Part shown: one piece after another, positions 35,276-44,356 of the stretch
How positions within the stretch are numbered: the stretch's first letter is position 1
How the letters are laid out: each line of letters opens with the position of its first letter
NCBI RefSeq assembly: GCF_013240295.1
Contig: NZ_JABETK010000002.1
Location: 2,046,001-2,110,000, forward strand
Reading direction: 5' to 3'
DNA from: Neoaquamicrobium sediminum
GTDB lineage: Bacteria > Pseudomonadota > Alphaproteobacteria > Rhizobiales > Rhizobiaceae
Length of the DNA stretch: 64,000 nt
Notes under the pieces: model-generated
What the model was told of the DNA's origin: nothing
The model's database searches: none
What the model saw: only the letters and a program-made list of their open reading frames with translations
Program-made: the position numbers and the translations under genes

Positions 35276-36199
35276 CTAATGCAGATGGACGCCCGCCGGC
35301 CGGTCGGCGCAATGCCCGAATTCCGGCTCGACGGTTACATGATCGATGTGATGCACCTTGGCCATGCGCAGCTTGATGTCGCAGATCGCTGCATGCGCGT
35401 TGATCCCCTCGCGCAGGCAGGCGTGCAGTGTTGCCATGTTGCGTGTCCCGTCCAGCGACCAGACATGCATATGATGAATGCCAAGCACCCCTTTGACATT
35501 CGCTTCGATGTCGCGCGCGATATCGTCGCGGTCAAGCCCGCTCGGCGCACCTTCGAGCAGCATGTGGCCGGACTCCCGCACCAGCGACCAGGCGCTTCGG
35601 AAGAGCAACAGCGCCACAAGAGCCGAAAGGATCGGGTCGATGGGGTACCAGCCGGTCAGCAGGATGATGCCGGCCGCCGCGATTGCCGCGACTGAGCCCA
35701 GCAGATCGCCGATGACATGCAGGATCGCCCCGCGCATGTTGAGGTTTTCCCTGTCACCGCCATGCAGAACGAAAAACGCCGCCACATTGACCAGCAGGCC
35801 GAGCACGCCGATCACCAGCATCGGCCCGCCGAGGATAGGCGAAGGCTCCGCCATGCGGTGCCAGGCCTCATAGACGATCCAGATACCGATGGCGAAGATC
35901 GTCAGCCCGTTTGTGTAGGCAACCAGCGTCTTCACCCGGTCGAAGCCGTATGTCAGGCGCGTCGTCGCCGCCCTCCCCGCCAAGTGAAACGCATACCAGG
36001 CCAGCACCAGCGCAACCGTGTCCGAAAGCATGTGGCCGGCATCGGCCAGAAGCGCCAGCGACCCGGTGGCGAGGCCGCCGATCGCCTCCGCCACCATGAA
36101 CCCGCCCGTCAGGCATGCAGCGACCAGCACCCGCGTCTTGTCGCCCGCGCCGTGGGAATGGCCGTGGCCGGAATGATCGTGCGCGTGGCCATGGGCCAT
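35276..36199 (-). CDS. Cation diffusion facilitator family zinc/cobalt exporter
   Basis: This 307-residue protein is a CzcD-like exporter. The N-terminus is rich in histidine (MAHGHAHDHSGHGHSHG). Six membrane helices follow, with the metal-site motifs HMLSD in helix II and HVIGD in helix V. The C-terminal cytoplasmic domain (about residues 215-307) has IHHMHVWSLDG. It uses the proton gradient to expel Zn2+ or similar ions. A second metal exporter (NicO) lies 2 kb away, but no shared regulator is visible. Confidence 0.9.
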   Translation of the reverse strand: MAHGHAHDHSGHGHSHGAGDKTRVLVAACLTGGFMVAEAIGGLATGSLALLADAGHMLSDTVALVLAWYAFHLAGRAATTRLTYGFDRVKTLVAYTNGLTIFAIGIWIVYEAWHRMAEPSPILGGPMLVIGVLGLLVNVAAFFVLHGGDRENLNMRGAILHVIGDLLGSVAAIAAAGIILLTGWYPIDPILSALVALLLFRSAWSLVRESGHMLLEGAPSGLDRDDIARDIEANVKGVLGIHHMHVWSLDGTRNMATLHACLREGINAHAAICDIKLRMAKVHHIDHVTVEPEFGHCADRPAGVHLH

Positions 36200-36210
36200 G
36201 CCGGCGCTCC

Positions 36211-36894
36211 TCAGGCTGTCACGGCAGCCCTGATCTCGCCGAGCCGCCTTTTCTGCTGCCCTTCACTATCGAAATTTTCCGGATCAAGCCACTCCTCAAG
36301 GGCGCGGCCTATCGTCGGCCATTCCTTGTCGATCATCGCAAACCATGCGGTGTCGCGATTGCGGCCTTTGACGATGAGATGCTGGCGAAAAACACCCTCG
36401 AAGGAAAAGCCGAAGCGCAGCGCCGCGCTGCGCGACGGTTCGTTCTCGGCATTGCATTTCCACTCGAAGCGGCGATAGCCGAGATCGTCGAAGGCATGGC
36501 GCGCGAAGAGGTAAAGCGCTTCCGTCGACGCCGGCTTTCGGGCGACGAGCCCGTTCCAGAGAATGTTGCCAATCTCGATGACGCCGTTGGCGGTATCGAT
36601 GCGCATGAAGCTCTGGCGACCGGCGATCCGCCCGCTGGCCTTGTCGATCACCGCGAAATAAAGCGGATCGTCGCTCGCCGCGGCCTTGTCGAGCCAGGGC
36701 TGGAAATCCGCCCGGTCCTGTGGCGCATGGTCGTAGAGCCAGCGGAAGCGCGAATCCTTGTCCGGTGTCGAAGATGCTTCGAAAAGCCCGTCTCCGTGAC
36801 GTGCGGCATCCAGCGGTTCAAGGCGCACGTAGCGCCCCTCCATCGGCTCGCGCTCAGGCCGCTGCCGCGGCGTCCATTGGCTCAGATCTTCCAT
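36211..36894 (-). CDS. RimJ/RimL-type GNAT acetyltransferase
   Basis: This 227-residue protein has the GNAT fold: YFAVIDKASGRIAGRQSFMRID, then IEIGNILWNGLVARKPASTEALYLFARHAF and RRFEWKCNAENEPSRSAALRFGF. That last stretch is typical of RimJ/RimL-like N-acetyltransferases. Such enzymes acetylate protein N-termini or small molecules. The start at 36894 follows the divergent gap before the aminotransferase gene at 36975. Confidence 0.82.
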   Translation of the reverse strand: MEDLSQWTPRQRPEREPMEGRYVRLEPLDAARHGDGLFEASSTPDKDSRFRWLYDHAPQDRADFQPWLDKAAASDDPLYFAVIDKASGRIAGRQSFMRIDTANGVIEIGNILWNGLVARKPASTEALYLFARHAFDDLGYRRFEWKCNAENEPSRSAALRFGFSFEGVFRQHLIVKGRNRDTAWFAMIDKEWPTIGRALEEWLDPENFDSEGQQKRRLGEIRAAVTA

Positions 36895-36974
36895 GTGCCC
36901 ACCAACATTGACAAACAGACGCCAAGCCTCACAAGAACATCGTGCCGGGAAAAGAACCAGGGAGGAACGCCCGC

Positions 36975-38159
36975 ATGCTCCAAACGATCGAAGCCTTCGA
37001 CAGGATCGGCGAGGAGAATGCCTTCGCGGTGCTCGCGCGCGCGACCGCACTGGCGCAATCGGGCAAGGACATCATAAATCTTGGCATCGGCCAGCCCGAT
37101 TTCAGCACCCCTGCCCATATCGTCGAAGCCGCCATCAAGGCGCTTCGCGACGGCCACCACGGCTACACGCCGGCGACCGGTTTGCTGGCGACGCGCGAAG
37201 CAGTCGTGCGCCGCACGCTGACCACGACAGGCGTGGAGGTTTCGCCCGAGAACGTGATGATCATGCCAGGCGGCAAGCCGACCATGTTCGCCGCGATCCT
37301 GATGTTCGGCGCGCCGGGCGTCGACATTCTCTATCCCGATCCGGGTTTTCCGATCTATCGCTCGATGATCGAGTTCACCGGCGCGCGGCCGGTGCCTGTG
37401 CCGATCCGCGAGGAAAACGGGTTCGCCTTTTCGGCTGACGAGACCCTCGCCCTGATCACGCCCGCAACACGGTTGCTGATCGTCAACTCCCCTGCCAATC
37501 CCACCGGCGGCGTGACCCCGAGGGCGGAAATCGAGAAGCTGGTGCGGGGCCTCGATGCGCATCCGCACGTCGCAATCCTCTCCGACGAAATCTACGACGT
37601 GATGACCTATGACGGCGAGACGCATACCTCGCTGCTCCAGTTCCCGGAAATCCGCGATCGGCTGATCGTGCTCAACGGCTGGTCGAAGACCTGGGCGATG
37701 ACCGGCTGGCGCATGGGCTGGTCGATCTGGCCGAACGACCCGGAGAGCGGTCACCTCTACGACAAGGTGCGCAAGCTTGCGGTCAATTGCTGGTCCTGCG
37801 TCAACGCGCCCAGCCAGTTCGCCGGCATCGCCGCCATCGACGGCCCGCAGGACGACGTGGAGAAGATGCTCGCGGCCTTCGACCGGCGACGCAGGATCGT
37901 CGTGGAAGGCCTGAATGCGCTGCCGGGCTTTTCCTGCATCATCCCCAAGGGCGCGTTCTACGCGTTCCCGAACGTGCGGGACACAGGCCGTCCGGCCAAG
38001 GCGTTTGCATCGGCCTTGCTGGAAGATGCCGGCGTCGCGCTGATCGGCGGCCCGGATTTCGGCGTTCTCGGAGAAGGCTATCTGCGCCTTTCATACGCCA
38101 ATTCCGAAGAGAATATTCTGCGGGCCCTGGAGAGGATCGAAAACTTCCTTACCCGCTAA
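36975..38159 (+). CDS. Class I/II pyridoxal phosphate aminotransferase
   Basis: This 394-residue enzyme of the aspartate aminotransferase fold has INLGIGQPDFSTP, HGYTPATGLLATREAV, NSPANPTGGV and SDEIYDVMTYDG. The PLP lysine lies in LNGWSKTWAMTGWRMGW, and LRLSYANS binds the substrate carboxylate. It transfers amino groups between an amino acid and 2-oxoglutarate or pyruvate; the amino acid is not clear. I start at ATG 36975 because GGGAGG precedes it; an ATG at 36942 is in frame. Confidence 0.88.
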   Translation: MLQTIEAFDRIGEENAFAVLARATALAQSGKDIINLGIGQPDFSTPAHIVEAAIKALRDGHHGYTPATGLLATREAVVRRTLTTTGVEVSPENVMIMPGGKPTMFAAILMFGAPGVDILYPDPGFPIYRSMIEFTGARPVPVPIREENGFAFSADETLALITPATRLLIVNSPANPTGGVTPRAEIEKLVRGLDAHPHVAILSDEIYDVMTYDGETHTSLLQFPEIRDRLIVLNGWSKTWAMTGWRMGWSIWPNDPESGHLYDKVRKLAVNCWSCVNAPSQFAGIAAIDGPQDDVEKMLAAFDRRRRIVVEGLNALPGFSCIIPKGAFYAFPNVRDTGRPAKAFASALLEDAGVALIGGPDFGVLGEGYLRLSYANSEENILRALERIENFLTR

Positions 38160-38197
38160 CCGATACAGCACCACCCGACAAAGCCTGGAGGAACCGC

Positions 38198-38569
38198 ATG
38201 CTTTACGCGATACTCGCCTATCACGAGGAAGGCGTCGTCGCCGCGATGACGCCGGAAGACGGTGAGGCGTTGATGGGCAACCTGATGAAGGTCCATGACA
38301 AGATCAACGAGACCGGCAAGCTGGGGCCATCGGCGCGGCTCGACTTCACCGGCCAGGCGGTAACATTGCGCAGTCCCGAGGCGATGGTCATCGATGGTCC
38401 ATTCGCCGAGACGAAGGAGCAGTTGCTTGGCATTTACATGCTGGAGTGCGACTCACTGGAGGCCGCAATCGACGCAGCACGCGAATTGCGTCGCGTGAAC
38501 AAGTCCGCCGTCTACGAAATCCGGCCGATCACGCGCTACCTGCCCGGTGTCTCAGTGGCGGAGGTCTAG
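38198..38569 (+). CDS. YCII/DGPF domain protein
   Basis: This 123-residue protein has the YCII-related fold used by small enzymes and sigma-factor-linked proteins. The VIDGPFAETKEQLLGIYMLE stretch contains the DGPF motif that names the family. In other bacteria such genes often sit beside ECF sigma factors; here none is visible. GGAGG lies upstream of ATG 38198. It follows the aminotransferase by 38 bases and its end overlaps the convergent SLC13 gene. Confidence 0.85.
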   Translation: MLYAILAYHEEGVVAAMTPEDGEALMGNLMKVHDKINETGKLGPSARLDFTGQAVTLRSPEAMVIDGPFAETKEQLLGIYMLECDSLEAAIDAARELRRVNKSAVYEIRPITRYLPGVSVAEV

Positions 38570-40344
38570 AGGTCATAGATCAGCCAGATTGCCACGCAGC
38601 TTGCGACGGCAACGGCGATGTTCATGGGAATGCCCACTTTCAGGAAGTCGGTGAAACGGTAGTTGCCGGCACCGTAAACCAACGTGTTCGTCTGGTAGCC
38701 TATCGGCGTCGCAAAACTGGCGCTGGCGCCGATCATCACGGCGATGAGAAATGGCCGTGGGTCGATCCCCATCTGCGTTGCGAGACCGATGGCGATCGGC
38801 GCCACGAGAACCGCGACCGCATTGTTGGTGACCAGCTCGGTCAAGGTTGATGAGATCGCGAAGATCGCGACCAGTGTGACCACCGGCGGCATTGTCGCCA
38901 GATACGGCGCTAGCGCGTTGACGATGAGCTGGACGCCGCCCGATCGCTCCAGTCCCGCGCCGATGATCAGCATCGCAAAGATCAGCACGAGGATCGAGCC
39001 GTCGATGGAGCCCCAAGCCTCGTCACTGTCGAGGCAGCGTAGCAGCAGGATCGCCGCCACCGCGAGCAGCGCGAGAATGGCGATGTCCATGACGTTGAAT
39101 GCCGCAAGCCCGACGACCGCTGCCAGCGCGCCAAGTGCCACCGGAGCCTTGCTGCGTCGATAGGGCCGTGCGCTGGGTCGCGATACCGAGACGAGACTTG
39201 CATCCTCGGTCAACGCGTCGAAATTGTCCGGTGGGCCTTCGAGCAACAGCTTGTCGGCGGGCCTCAGCTTGACGCTTTCCAGATCGGAGCCCGGAATATG
39301 GCGGTGGCGATGCGCGCCAAGGATACGCACGCCGTAGCGGCGGCCCAGCATCAGGTCGCCGATCCGCTCGCCGGTAGTTGCACGATGTGGGGCAACGACG
39401 GCCTCCACAACCACTTTTTCGCCGGCACGCTCCTGGCTGCGGCGCAGGCCAACATGCAGTTCGCTCTTTTCGTTGAGCGTGAGGATTTCCGAAGCAGTGC
39501 CGAGTAGGATCAGCGAATCGCCCCGCTTCATCGTGCGCTCGCCGACATTGTCGCGGATGACCTCGCCGCCACTGCGCAGGCCCAGGACCTTGAGCCCTGC
39601 ACGATTGAAGTCGCTGATGGCGCCGATCTTCGCCTGGGTGTAACGGCCCTCGGCGCGAACGGTCACCTCGGAGAGGAACTCCGTTTCTCCGGCCTGGGCC
39701 GTCTCGCCTGCACCGCGCCTGTCAGGCAGCAGGAAACGCCCGAGGAGCAACATGACCAATGTTCCGGTAAGTGCGGCCACGATGCCGATCGGGGTTATCT
39801 CGAAGATTGAGAACGCCGGCTCGCCGGCATTGCGCGCCACACCGTCGACGAGAATGTTGGTGGACGTGCCGATCAGCGTGCAGGTGCCGCCGAGGATCGC
39901 CGCGTAGGAAATTGGGATCAGCAGCCTAGTGGCTGCGATGTCCAGCGTGCGGGCGAGCCGAAAAACGATCGGGATCAGGATCAGCACGACCGGCGTATTG
40001 TTCATGAAGGCCGACGCGGCCACCGTGCCGATCAAAAGAGCCGCGACCACCAGAGCCGGATGGTTCGTGGCGCTGGTCGTCAACCTGCTTGCGAGGTTTT
40101 CGAGCACGCCGGTACGCACCAGCGCACCCGAAAGCACGAACATCGCCGCAATGGTTATGGGCGCGGAATTCGAGAAGACGCGCATCGCATCTTCCGGGGT
40201 GGTCAAACCCAGCAGAAGGAACGCCGCAGCGCCTCCCGCGGCAGTAACCTCCGGCGGATAGCGTTCGATCACGAAGGCGGCCAGCAGAAGCACCAGCAGC
40301 ACGAGCGCGATATAGGGTTGAGCCCCGCCAAGAAGCGCTTCCAT
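38566..40344 (-). CDS. SLC13/DASS family transporter with two RCK_C (TrkA-C) domains
   Basis: This 592-residue membrane protein has two sets of membrane helices separated by a soluble insert of about 170 residues. The insert contains two TrkA-C-like domains (EFLSEVTVRAEGRYTQAKIGAI and VVEAVVAPHRATTGERIGDLMLG). The transport halves carry the SNSAPITIAAMFVLSG and TELVTNNAVAVLVAPIA stretches typical of DASS symporters. Relatives carry sulfate, dicarboxylates or other anions with sodium; this form is often called an SLC13 family permease. I start at ATG 40344, which has GGAGG upstream. Confidence 0.85.
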   Translation of the reverse strand: MEALLGGAQPYIALVLLVLLLAAFVIERYPPEVTAAGGAAAFLLLGLTTPEDAMRVFSNSAPITIAAMFVLSGALVRTGVLENLASRLTTSATNHPALVVAALLIGTVAASAFMNNTPVVLILIPIVFRLARTLDIAATRLLIPISYAAILGGTCTLIGTSTNILVDGVARNAGEPAFSIFEITPIGIVAALTGTLVMLLLGRFLLPDRRGAGETAQAGETEFLSEVTVRAEGRYTQAKIGAISDFNRAGLKVLGLRSGGEVIRDNVGERTMKRGDSLILLGTASEILTLNEKSELHVGLRRSQERAGEKVVVEAVVAPHRATTGERIGDLMLGRRYGVRILGAHRHRHIPGSDLESVKLRPADKLLLEGPPDNFDALTEDASLVSVSRPSARPYRRSKAPVALGALAAVVGLAAFNVMDIAILALLAVAAILLLRCLDSDEAWGSIDGSILVLIFAMLIIGAGLERSGGVQLIVNALAPYLATMPPVVTLVAIFAISSTLTELVTNNAVAVLVAPIAIGLATQMGIDPRPFLIAVMIGASASFATPIGYQTNTLVYGAGNYRFTDFLKVGIPMNIAVAVASCVAIWLIYDL

Positions 40345-40505
40345 GTCGAGGTCAGCCTCCGCAATCAATGGCCGTAGATTGTTCTAGCACGGCGGCAGCC
40401 ACGACCGGCAAGCCCCGTACGTCCTGGAGGAAATAGAAATCCCGTCAGCGACGTAAAGTCCAACAACGCCCTATCGAAGTGGGCCGGAAAGCGGGAGGGT
40501 TCTTC

Positions 40506-41264
40506 CTATCCGCGCCCGACAAAGGGCATTTTCGTCGCCATCACGTTCATGAAGAGGATATTGGCTTCGAGCGGCAGGCTGGCCATGTGCACGACCGCAT
40601 TGGCGACGTGCTCGACATCCATCACCGCTTCCACCTTTACCGACCCGTCAGCCTGCGGCACGCCTTGCGCCATCGGCGCGGCCATTTCAGTCAGCGCATT
40701 GCCGATGTCGACCTGGCCGCACGCAATGTCGAACGGCCGGCCATCGAGCGCCAGCGTCTTGGTGAGGCCGGTGATGGCATGCTTGGTGGCGGTATAGGGT
40801 ACGGAACCCGGACGTGGAGCATAGGCCGAGATCGACCCGTTGTTGATGATGCGACCGCCCTGCGGGGCCTGCCTGCGCATCATCCCGAAAGCCGCGCGTG
40901 CGCAAAGGAACGAACCGGTCAGGTTCACGTCTACAACGTCGTGCCACGTCTCTACCGGAATTTCATCGATCGGCATGGCCTTGGCGCTCATGCCGGCATT
41001 GTTGAAGAGAAGGTCGAGCCGGCCGAACTCGTCACCGATCCGCTCGAACAGCCGCTCCACCTGCTCCGGCCGCGACACGTCGCACGCAACCGCCAGCGCG
41101 CGACCGCCGCCCAACCCATTAGCCGCCTCTGCTGCCTCTTCGAGCCGTCCCAGCGTTCGGCCCGTAAAAATCGTGTCCCACCCGTTGCGCACCAGCGCGG
41201 TGGCAACGCTCTTTCCAACGCCGGTGCCGGCACCAGTCACGAGAGCGAATTTTGTTGCGGCCAT
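40506..41264 (-). CDS. SDR family oxidoreductase
   Basis: This 252-residue classical SDR has TGAGTGVGKSVA for the cofactor, NNAGMSAKAMPIDEI, NNGSISAYAPRPGSVPYTATKHA with the catalytic Ser-Tyr-Lys set, and a C-terminus lacking the usual GG-terminal loop. It has no clear operon partner. The ATG at 41264 has GGAGGAGG upstream. The substrate is unknown. Confidence 0.85.
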   Translation of the reverse strand: MAATKFALVTGAGTGVGKSVATALVRNGWDTIFTGRTLGRLEEAAEAANGLGGGRALAVACDVSRPEQVERLFERIGDEFGRLDLLFNNAGMSAKAMPIDEIPVETWHDVVDVNLTGSFLCARAAFGMMRRQAPQGGRIINNGSISAYAPRPGSVPYTATKHAITGLTKTLALDGRPFDIACGQVDIGNALTEMAAPMAQGVPQADGSVKVEAVMDVEHVANAVVHMASLPLEANILFMNVMATKMPFVGRG

Positions 41265-41341
41265 GAGAACCTCCTCCACGTTTCACCAACGTTGATTTGC
41301 AGATGGGAGGCGGGAAGGCAAGACAGACAGGTGCTGCCAAA

Positions 41342-41366
41342 GAAAGGGCGGTCGTAGGGACCGCCC
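41342..41366 (-). terminator. Rho-independent terminator downstream of the 41461-42765 genes
   Basis: A perfect 10-bp stem (41342-41351 with 41357-41366) closes a five-base loop. On the minus strand it is followed by TTTCTTT, which fits termination of the membrane-protein genes. Confidence 0.75.
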
Positions 41367-41460
41367 TTAATTTGAATCGCGCTTGGGAGGAGGAAAGCCG
41401 ATTCGACTTGTTTCAGATTGTACCTGATTCGTTAACGATCGGTTAATCCCGTTTGCCGGC

Positions 41461-42315
41461 TCAGCCCACAGCCGCCAGAAACGGCCTGCCCATCAGCGCC
41501 TGAACGAAGGTGAAAGCTACTAAGGCCACAAACAGTGCCGCGAAAATCCGCACCGGCCTGCGGTCGGCACCGCCGAAAACGGCAACCGAGACGAGCGCGA
41601 ACGCCGGGATGAAATGCATCGCGTGGGTGGCGAAGAAATGGGCCACGCGCAGGTCGCCGCCATCACGCGCCCACCCCATGAGCATCAGGCCGCCAGTGTC
41701 GCCCGCCTGGCCACCGATGCCGTGTCCACCCAGCCCGCTCATGGTTCCAGCGGTTATCAGTGTCAGCGGCAACACCAGCGCAAGCCCCAGCACGACGCTC
41801 TCGCGGAAGGCGGGCGGCATGCGCAGCGCACCGTTGCGCCAAATCTCCCAGGCGAAGACGGCGGACGCGGATGTAATCAACGTCGCTGCGACACCCATCG
41901 CCGGATAGATTGCGGCGCCGATTGGCGTCGTGTTGAAGTGGGACGCGGTGCCCATCGCCGCCGCCGCTCCGATCCAGACGATCTCGGCAACCGAAGCCAC
42001 AACGACTGCTCCGGTAAACCAGCGATACCAGCGCCGAGCGCGGATACCGGCCGGCAGCCAGCGCGCAAAGAACGCCAGCGTGAGAAAATAGACCGTCAGC
42101 GAGAACTCGAACTTCAGCGGCTTCAGCCAAATGTTCACGCCGTTGAACGTGCGCCCGTCAATGGCATAGGCGAACAATGTCGGCGCAATCGCCGCCATCA
42201 TCAGAAGCCCCAAGGCGCCGAAGACGGGCTCATGCCTGACGAGCGCATCGAGTGGCCGGCGCCGGTCGATTGTCACGAAGCGGGCTTCCTCGGCAATGGA
42301 CATGGTCATCGTCAT
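41461..42315 (-). CDS. Polytopic membrane protein, unknown function
   Basis: This 284-residue protein has about seven or eight membrane segments and short loops. RARRWYRWFTGAVVVASVAEIVWIG and AHFFATHAMHFIPAFAL are notable, the second with three histidines that could bind a metal or haem. It follows the ABA4-like gene by 15 bases and must be co-transcribed with it. I recognise no family. The start at 42315 has GAGGAA upstream; several methionines follow closely. Confidence 0.65.
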   Translation of the reverse strand: MTMTMSIAEEARFVTIDRRRPLDALVRHEPVFGALGLLMMAAIAPTLFAYAIDGRTFNGVNIWLKPLKFEFSLTVYFLTLAFFARWLPAGIRARRWYRWFTGAVVVASVAEIVWIGAAAAMGTASHFNTTPIGAAIYPAMGVAATLITSASAVFAWEIWRNGALRMPPAFRESVVLGLALVLPLTLITAGTMSGLGGHGIGGQAGDTGGLMLMGWARDGGDLRVAHFFATHAMHFIPAFALVSVAVFGGADRRPVRIFAALFVALVAFTFVQALMGRPFLAAVG

Positions 42316-42330
42316 GTTTCCTCACAAAAC

Positions 42331-42765
42331 TCAAGCGGGCTCGAACAGTCGCCGGCCGGGGAGTACCGTCCTCAGCGAAACGAAAGCGAGATAGCCGGCT
42401 GGACCGAACAGGAAGGTCAACGGAAGGCAGGGCAGCACAAGCCAGAATGAAATGCCTTCGGCGCGCGCCGTGCGCACAATCCATGCCCCCACGAACAGGT
42501 CGAAGGCGAGGTAGTGTAGCCAACCTGCCAGCAGCAATTCTCGCGTCTGAAACAGCAACGCGACATTATCCAGCGTGTCGAACCCGCCTTCGGCCCCGCT
42601 CCAGAAGGCCAGCATCAGCCCGACATAGGCGACCGACAGCAGAGCCGGCACGATTGTGCTCGCGAAACGGTCGGCAAAGCTCGGAAGCCACGGACTTGCG
42701 AGCAGCGACAGCCATCCGGCGATGGCCACCGGCCCGCTGAGCTGAAATATCGTATCGGCATCCAT
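42331..42765 (-). CDS. ABA4-like membrane protein (DUF4281)
   Basis: This 144-residue protein has four membrane helices. The motif LLAGWLHYLAFDLFVGAWIVR and the end GPAGYLAFVSLRTVL are typical of the ABA4-like family, named after a plant protein needed for neoxanthin synthesis. The bacterial role is not known. Its promoter region holds two copies of a TetR-type palindrome, so it is probably controlled by the divergent TetR protein. Confidence 0.78.
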   Translation of the reverse strand: MDADTIFQLSGPVAIAGWLSLLASPWLPSFADRFASTIVPALLSVAYVGLMLAFWSGAEGGFDTLDNVALLFQTRELLLAGWLHYLAFDLFVGAWIVRTARAEGISFWLVLPCLPLTFLFGPAGYLAFVSLRTVLPGRRLFEPA

Positions 42766-42779
42766 ACCCGCCTCTCCAT

Positions 42780-42796
42780 TCTTGACGCCGTCAAGA
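42780..42796. promoter_or_regulatory. TetR-type operator, copy 1
   Basis: A perfect 17-bp palindrome, TCTTGACG-C-CGTCAAGA, lies 15 bases upstream of the ABA4-like start. A second copy lies 28 bp away, centre to centre, on the tetR side. Confidence 0.7.
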
Positions 42797-42807
42797 TTGA
42801 CTTACGA

Positions 42808-42824
42808 TCTTTACGGCGTCAAGA
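42808..42824. promoter_or_regulatory. TetR-type operator, copy 2
   Basis: A 17-bp palindrome TCTTTACG-G-CGTCAAGA has one mismatch from perfect symmetry and matches copy 1 in its CGTCAAGA half. Two TetR dimers could bind the divergent region. Confidence 0.65.
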
Positions 42825-42905
42825 TAAATTTTACATTGGAAAGATTGAATTTCGCACGGTGCTGGTGCATTGCGGACGTGGGAGCTGGTGAAGGACAGGC
42901 GGGAC

Positions 42906-43523
42906 ATGAAGACAAACGGCGAGCCCGAACGGCAGGGCTATCACCACGGCGATCTGCGCCGTGCACTGCTGGAGGCGGCAGAAATCGAACTTGCCGAAAA
43001 GGGACCGGAAGGCTTCACGCTGCGCGGCTGCGCCAAGCGAGCCGGCGTTTCGCACGCCGCCCCGGCCCATCACTTTGGCGACGTGGCCGGGTTGCTTTCG
43101 GCACTTGCCGCCGAAGGTTTCGAACGTTTCCTGAAAACGACCTCCGCGCGGATGAACGCGGCGGACCCGGGCGATGCCAGAGCAAGGCTGGTGGCGATGG
43201 GGCTGGGCTACATCGAATTCGCTCGCGCCAACCCTGCTCTCTTCAGCCTGATGTTCTCATCACGGAAAGCCGACTTTCAGGAAGACAGGCTGCAACGGGC
43301 CGCGACCGCGTCGTTCGAGCAACTCGTTGCAGGCGTTGGCGCGGTCGCCGGCGTCGATCCCTTGACGACACGCGAAGGAAGACGGCAACTCGCCGCCACC
43401 TGGGCTATTGTCCACGGCCTCGCGCACCTTCTGCTTTCGCAGCGCATGAAGTTCCTCCAAGATCAGAGCTCGGAGGAACTGGAGGAAGATCTCGCTGCGA
43501 TCGTTTCGCGCGTGTTGGGCTGA
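42906..43523 (+). CDS. TetR family transcriptional regulator
   Basis: This 205-residue protein has an N-terminal helix-turn-helix (GFTLRGCAKRAGVSHAAPAHHFGDVAGLL, about residues 36-64) preceded by the GYHHGDLRRALLEAA helix that is typical of a TetR subgroup. The C-terminal ligand domain follows. It is divergent from the ABA4-like and membrane-protein genes, with two palindromes between. I use ATG 42906 with AAGGA upstream; a longer form starting at 42870 is possible. The inducing ligand is unknown. Confidence 0.88.
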   Translation: MKTNGEPERQGYHHGDLRRALLEAAEIELAEKGPEGFTLRGCAKRAGVSHAAPAHHFGDVAGLLSALAAEGFERFLKTTSARMNAADPGDARARLVAMGLGYIEFARANPALFSLMFSSRKADFQEDRLQRAATASFEQLVAGVGAVAGVDPLTTREGRRQLAATWAIVHGLAHLLLSQRMKFLQDQSSEELEEDLAAIVSRVLG

Positions 43524-43529
43524 CGCCGC

Positions 43530-44249
43530 TTACCAGACCGACTGGTTGTCGGTCTTGACCTCGGAGACCGTCGCCTCGACGTGATCGATTAGCGCGTCCG
43601 GCAGCTTCAGCCTGCCAGCGAGCATGTCGAGATAGCCGCGCTCGGCTCGCGTCTGCGGCTCGATCGCAAGGCGAGAGGCGGTGTAGAGCTCGACCTTCTG
43701 CGCGTCGGTCTTCGCAGCGTCGATGAGGGTGTCGAGGTCGACGGGCTTCGACAGTTCGGCAAGCAGGAATTTCTCCGCCTCGTCGCCGATGCCTGAAAGA
43801 CGCAGCCGGTCGGCGATGCGGCCTCGCTCATCTTCGTCAATATGCCCGTCGGCGCGTGCGGCGGCGATCATTGCGCGAACGATGACAAGCGCGAACTCTG
43901 CCTCGCCCTGCGGGGCCTGCGCGGGATCGAAAGGCGTGTCGGCCGGCGGCGGCAGCAGTTCCGGTTCGGCAGACGTCTGCGCCTGGCCCGGCTGGTCGCC
44001 GTTGCGGTAGTTCTGGTAGGCCTTGTAGGCAAGCCCGGCGACGGCGGCCATGCCGCCGATCTTGAGCACCGAGCCGGTGAGCTTGCGCCCCGTACCGGTG
44101 CCGAGCAGGACCGCTGCCAGCGCGCCAGCGGCGAGCGGATTGTCCCGCGCCATCTGGGCGGCCTGACCGGCTTTGTCGCGCACGGTCGATTCGGTTCCGG
44201 GAACCTTCGAACCGAGCAGGTCATCCAGCAGCTTCCTGGGATCGAGCAT
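43530..44249 (-). CDS. TerB/DUF533-like inner-membrane protein
   Basis: This 239-residue protein has an N-terminal amphipathic and hydrophobic region with a glycine-rich membrane segment (GALAAVLLGTGTGRKLTGSVLKIGGMAAVAGLAYKAY). A C-terminal TerB-like helical domain follows (FALVIVRAMIAAARADGHIDEDERGRIADRL, with the acidic DGHIDEDE metal-like motif). This layout is that of YebE/DUF533 proteins. The ATG at 44249 lies inside what looks like one long reading frame with trhO, but that joining is due to a frame break in trhO. Confidence 0.8.
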   Translation of the reverse strand: MLDPRKLLDDLLGSKVPGTESTVRDKAGQAAQMARDNPLAAGALAAVLLGTGTGRKLTGSVLKIGGMAAVAGLAYKAYQNYRNGDQPGQAQTSAEPELLPPPADTPFDPAQAPQGEAEFALVIVRAMIAAARADGHIDEDERGRIADRLRLSGIGDEAEKFLLAELSKPVDLDTLIDAAKTDAQKVELYTASRLAIEPQTRAERGYLDMLAGRLKLPDALIDHVEATVSEVKTDNQSVW

Positions 44250-44356
44250 CGGGGGCACTCCTTGCAGCTTCGTTTCGCTCCGCGCCGCTGTCGCGACAAC
44301 CTGCCAGAAGTAGGCAGGCGACAGCGACATTGCAATGACAGGAGAGATACCGCGTC

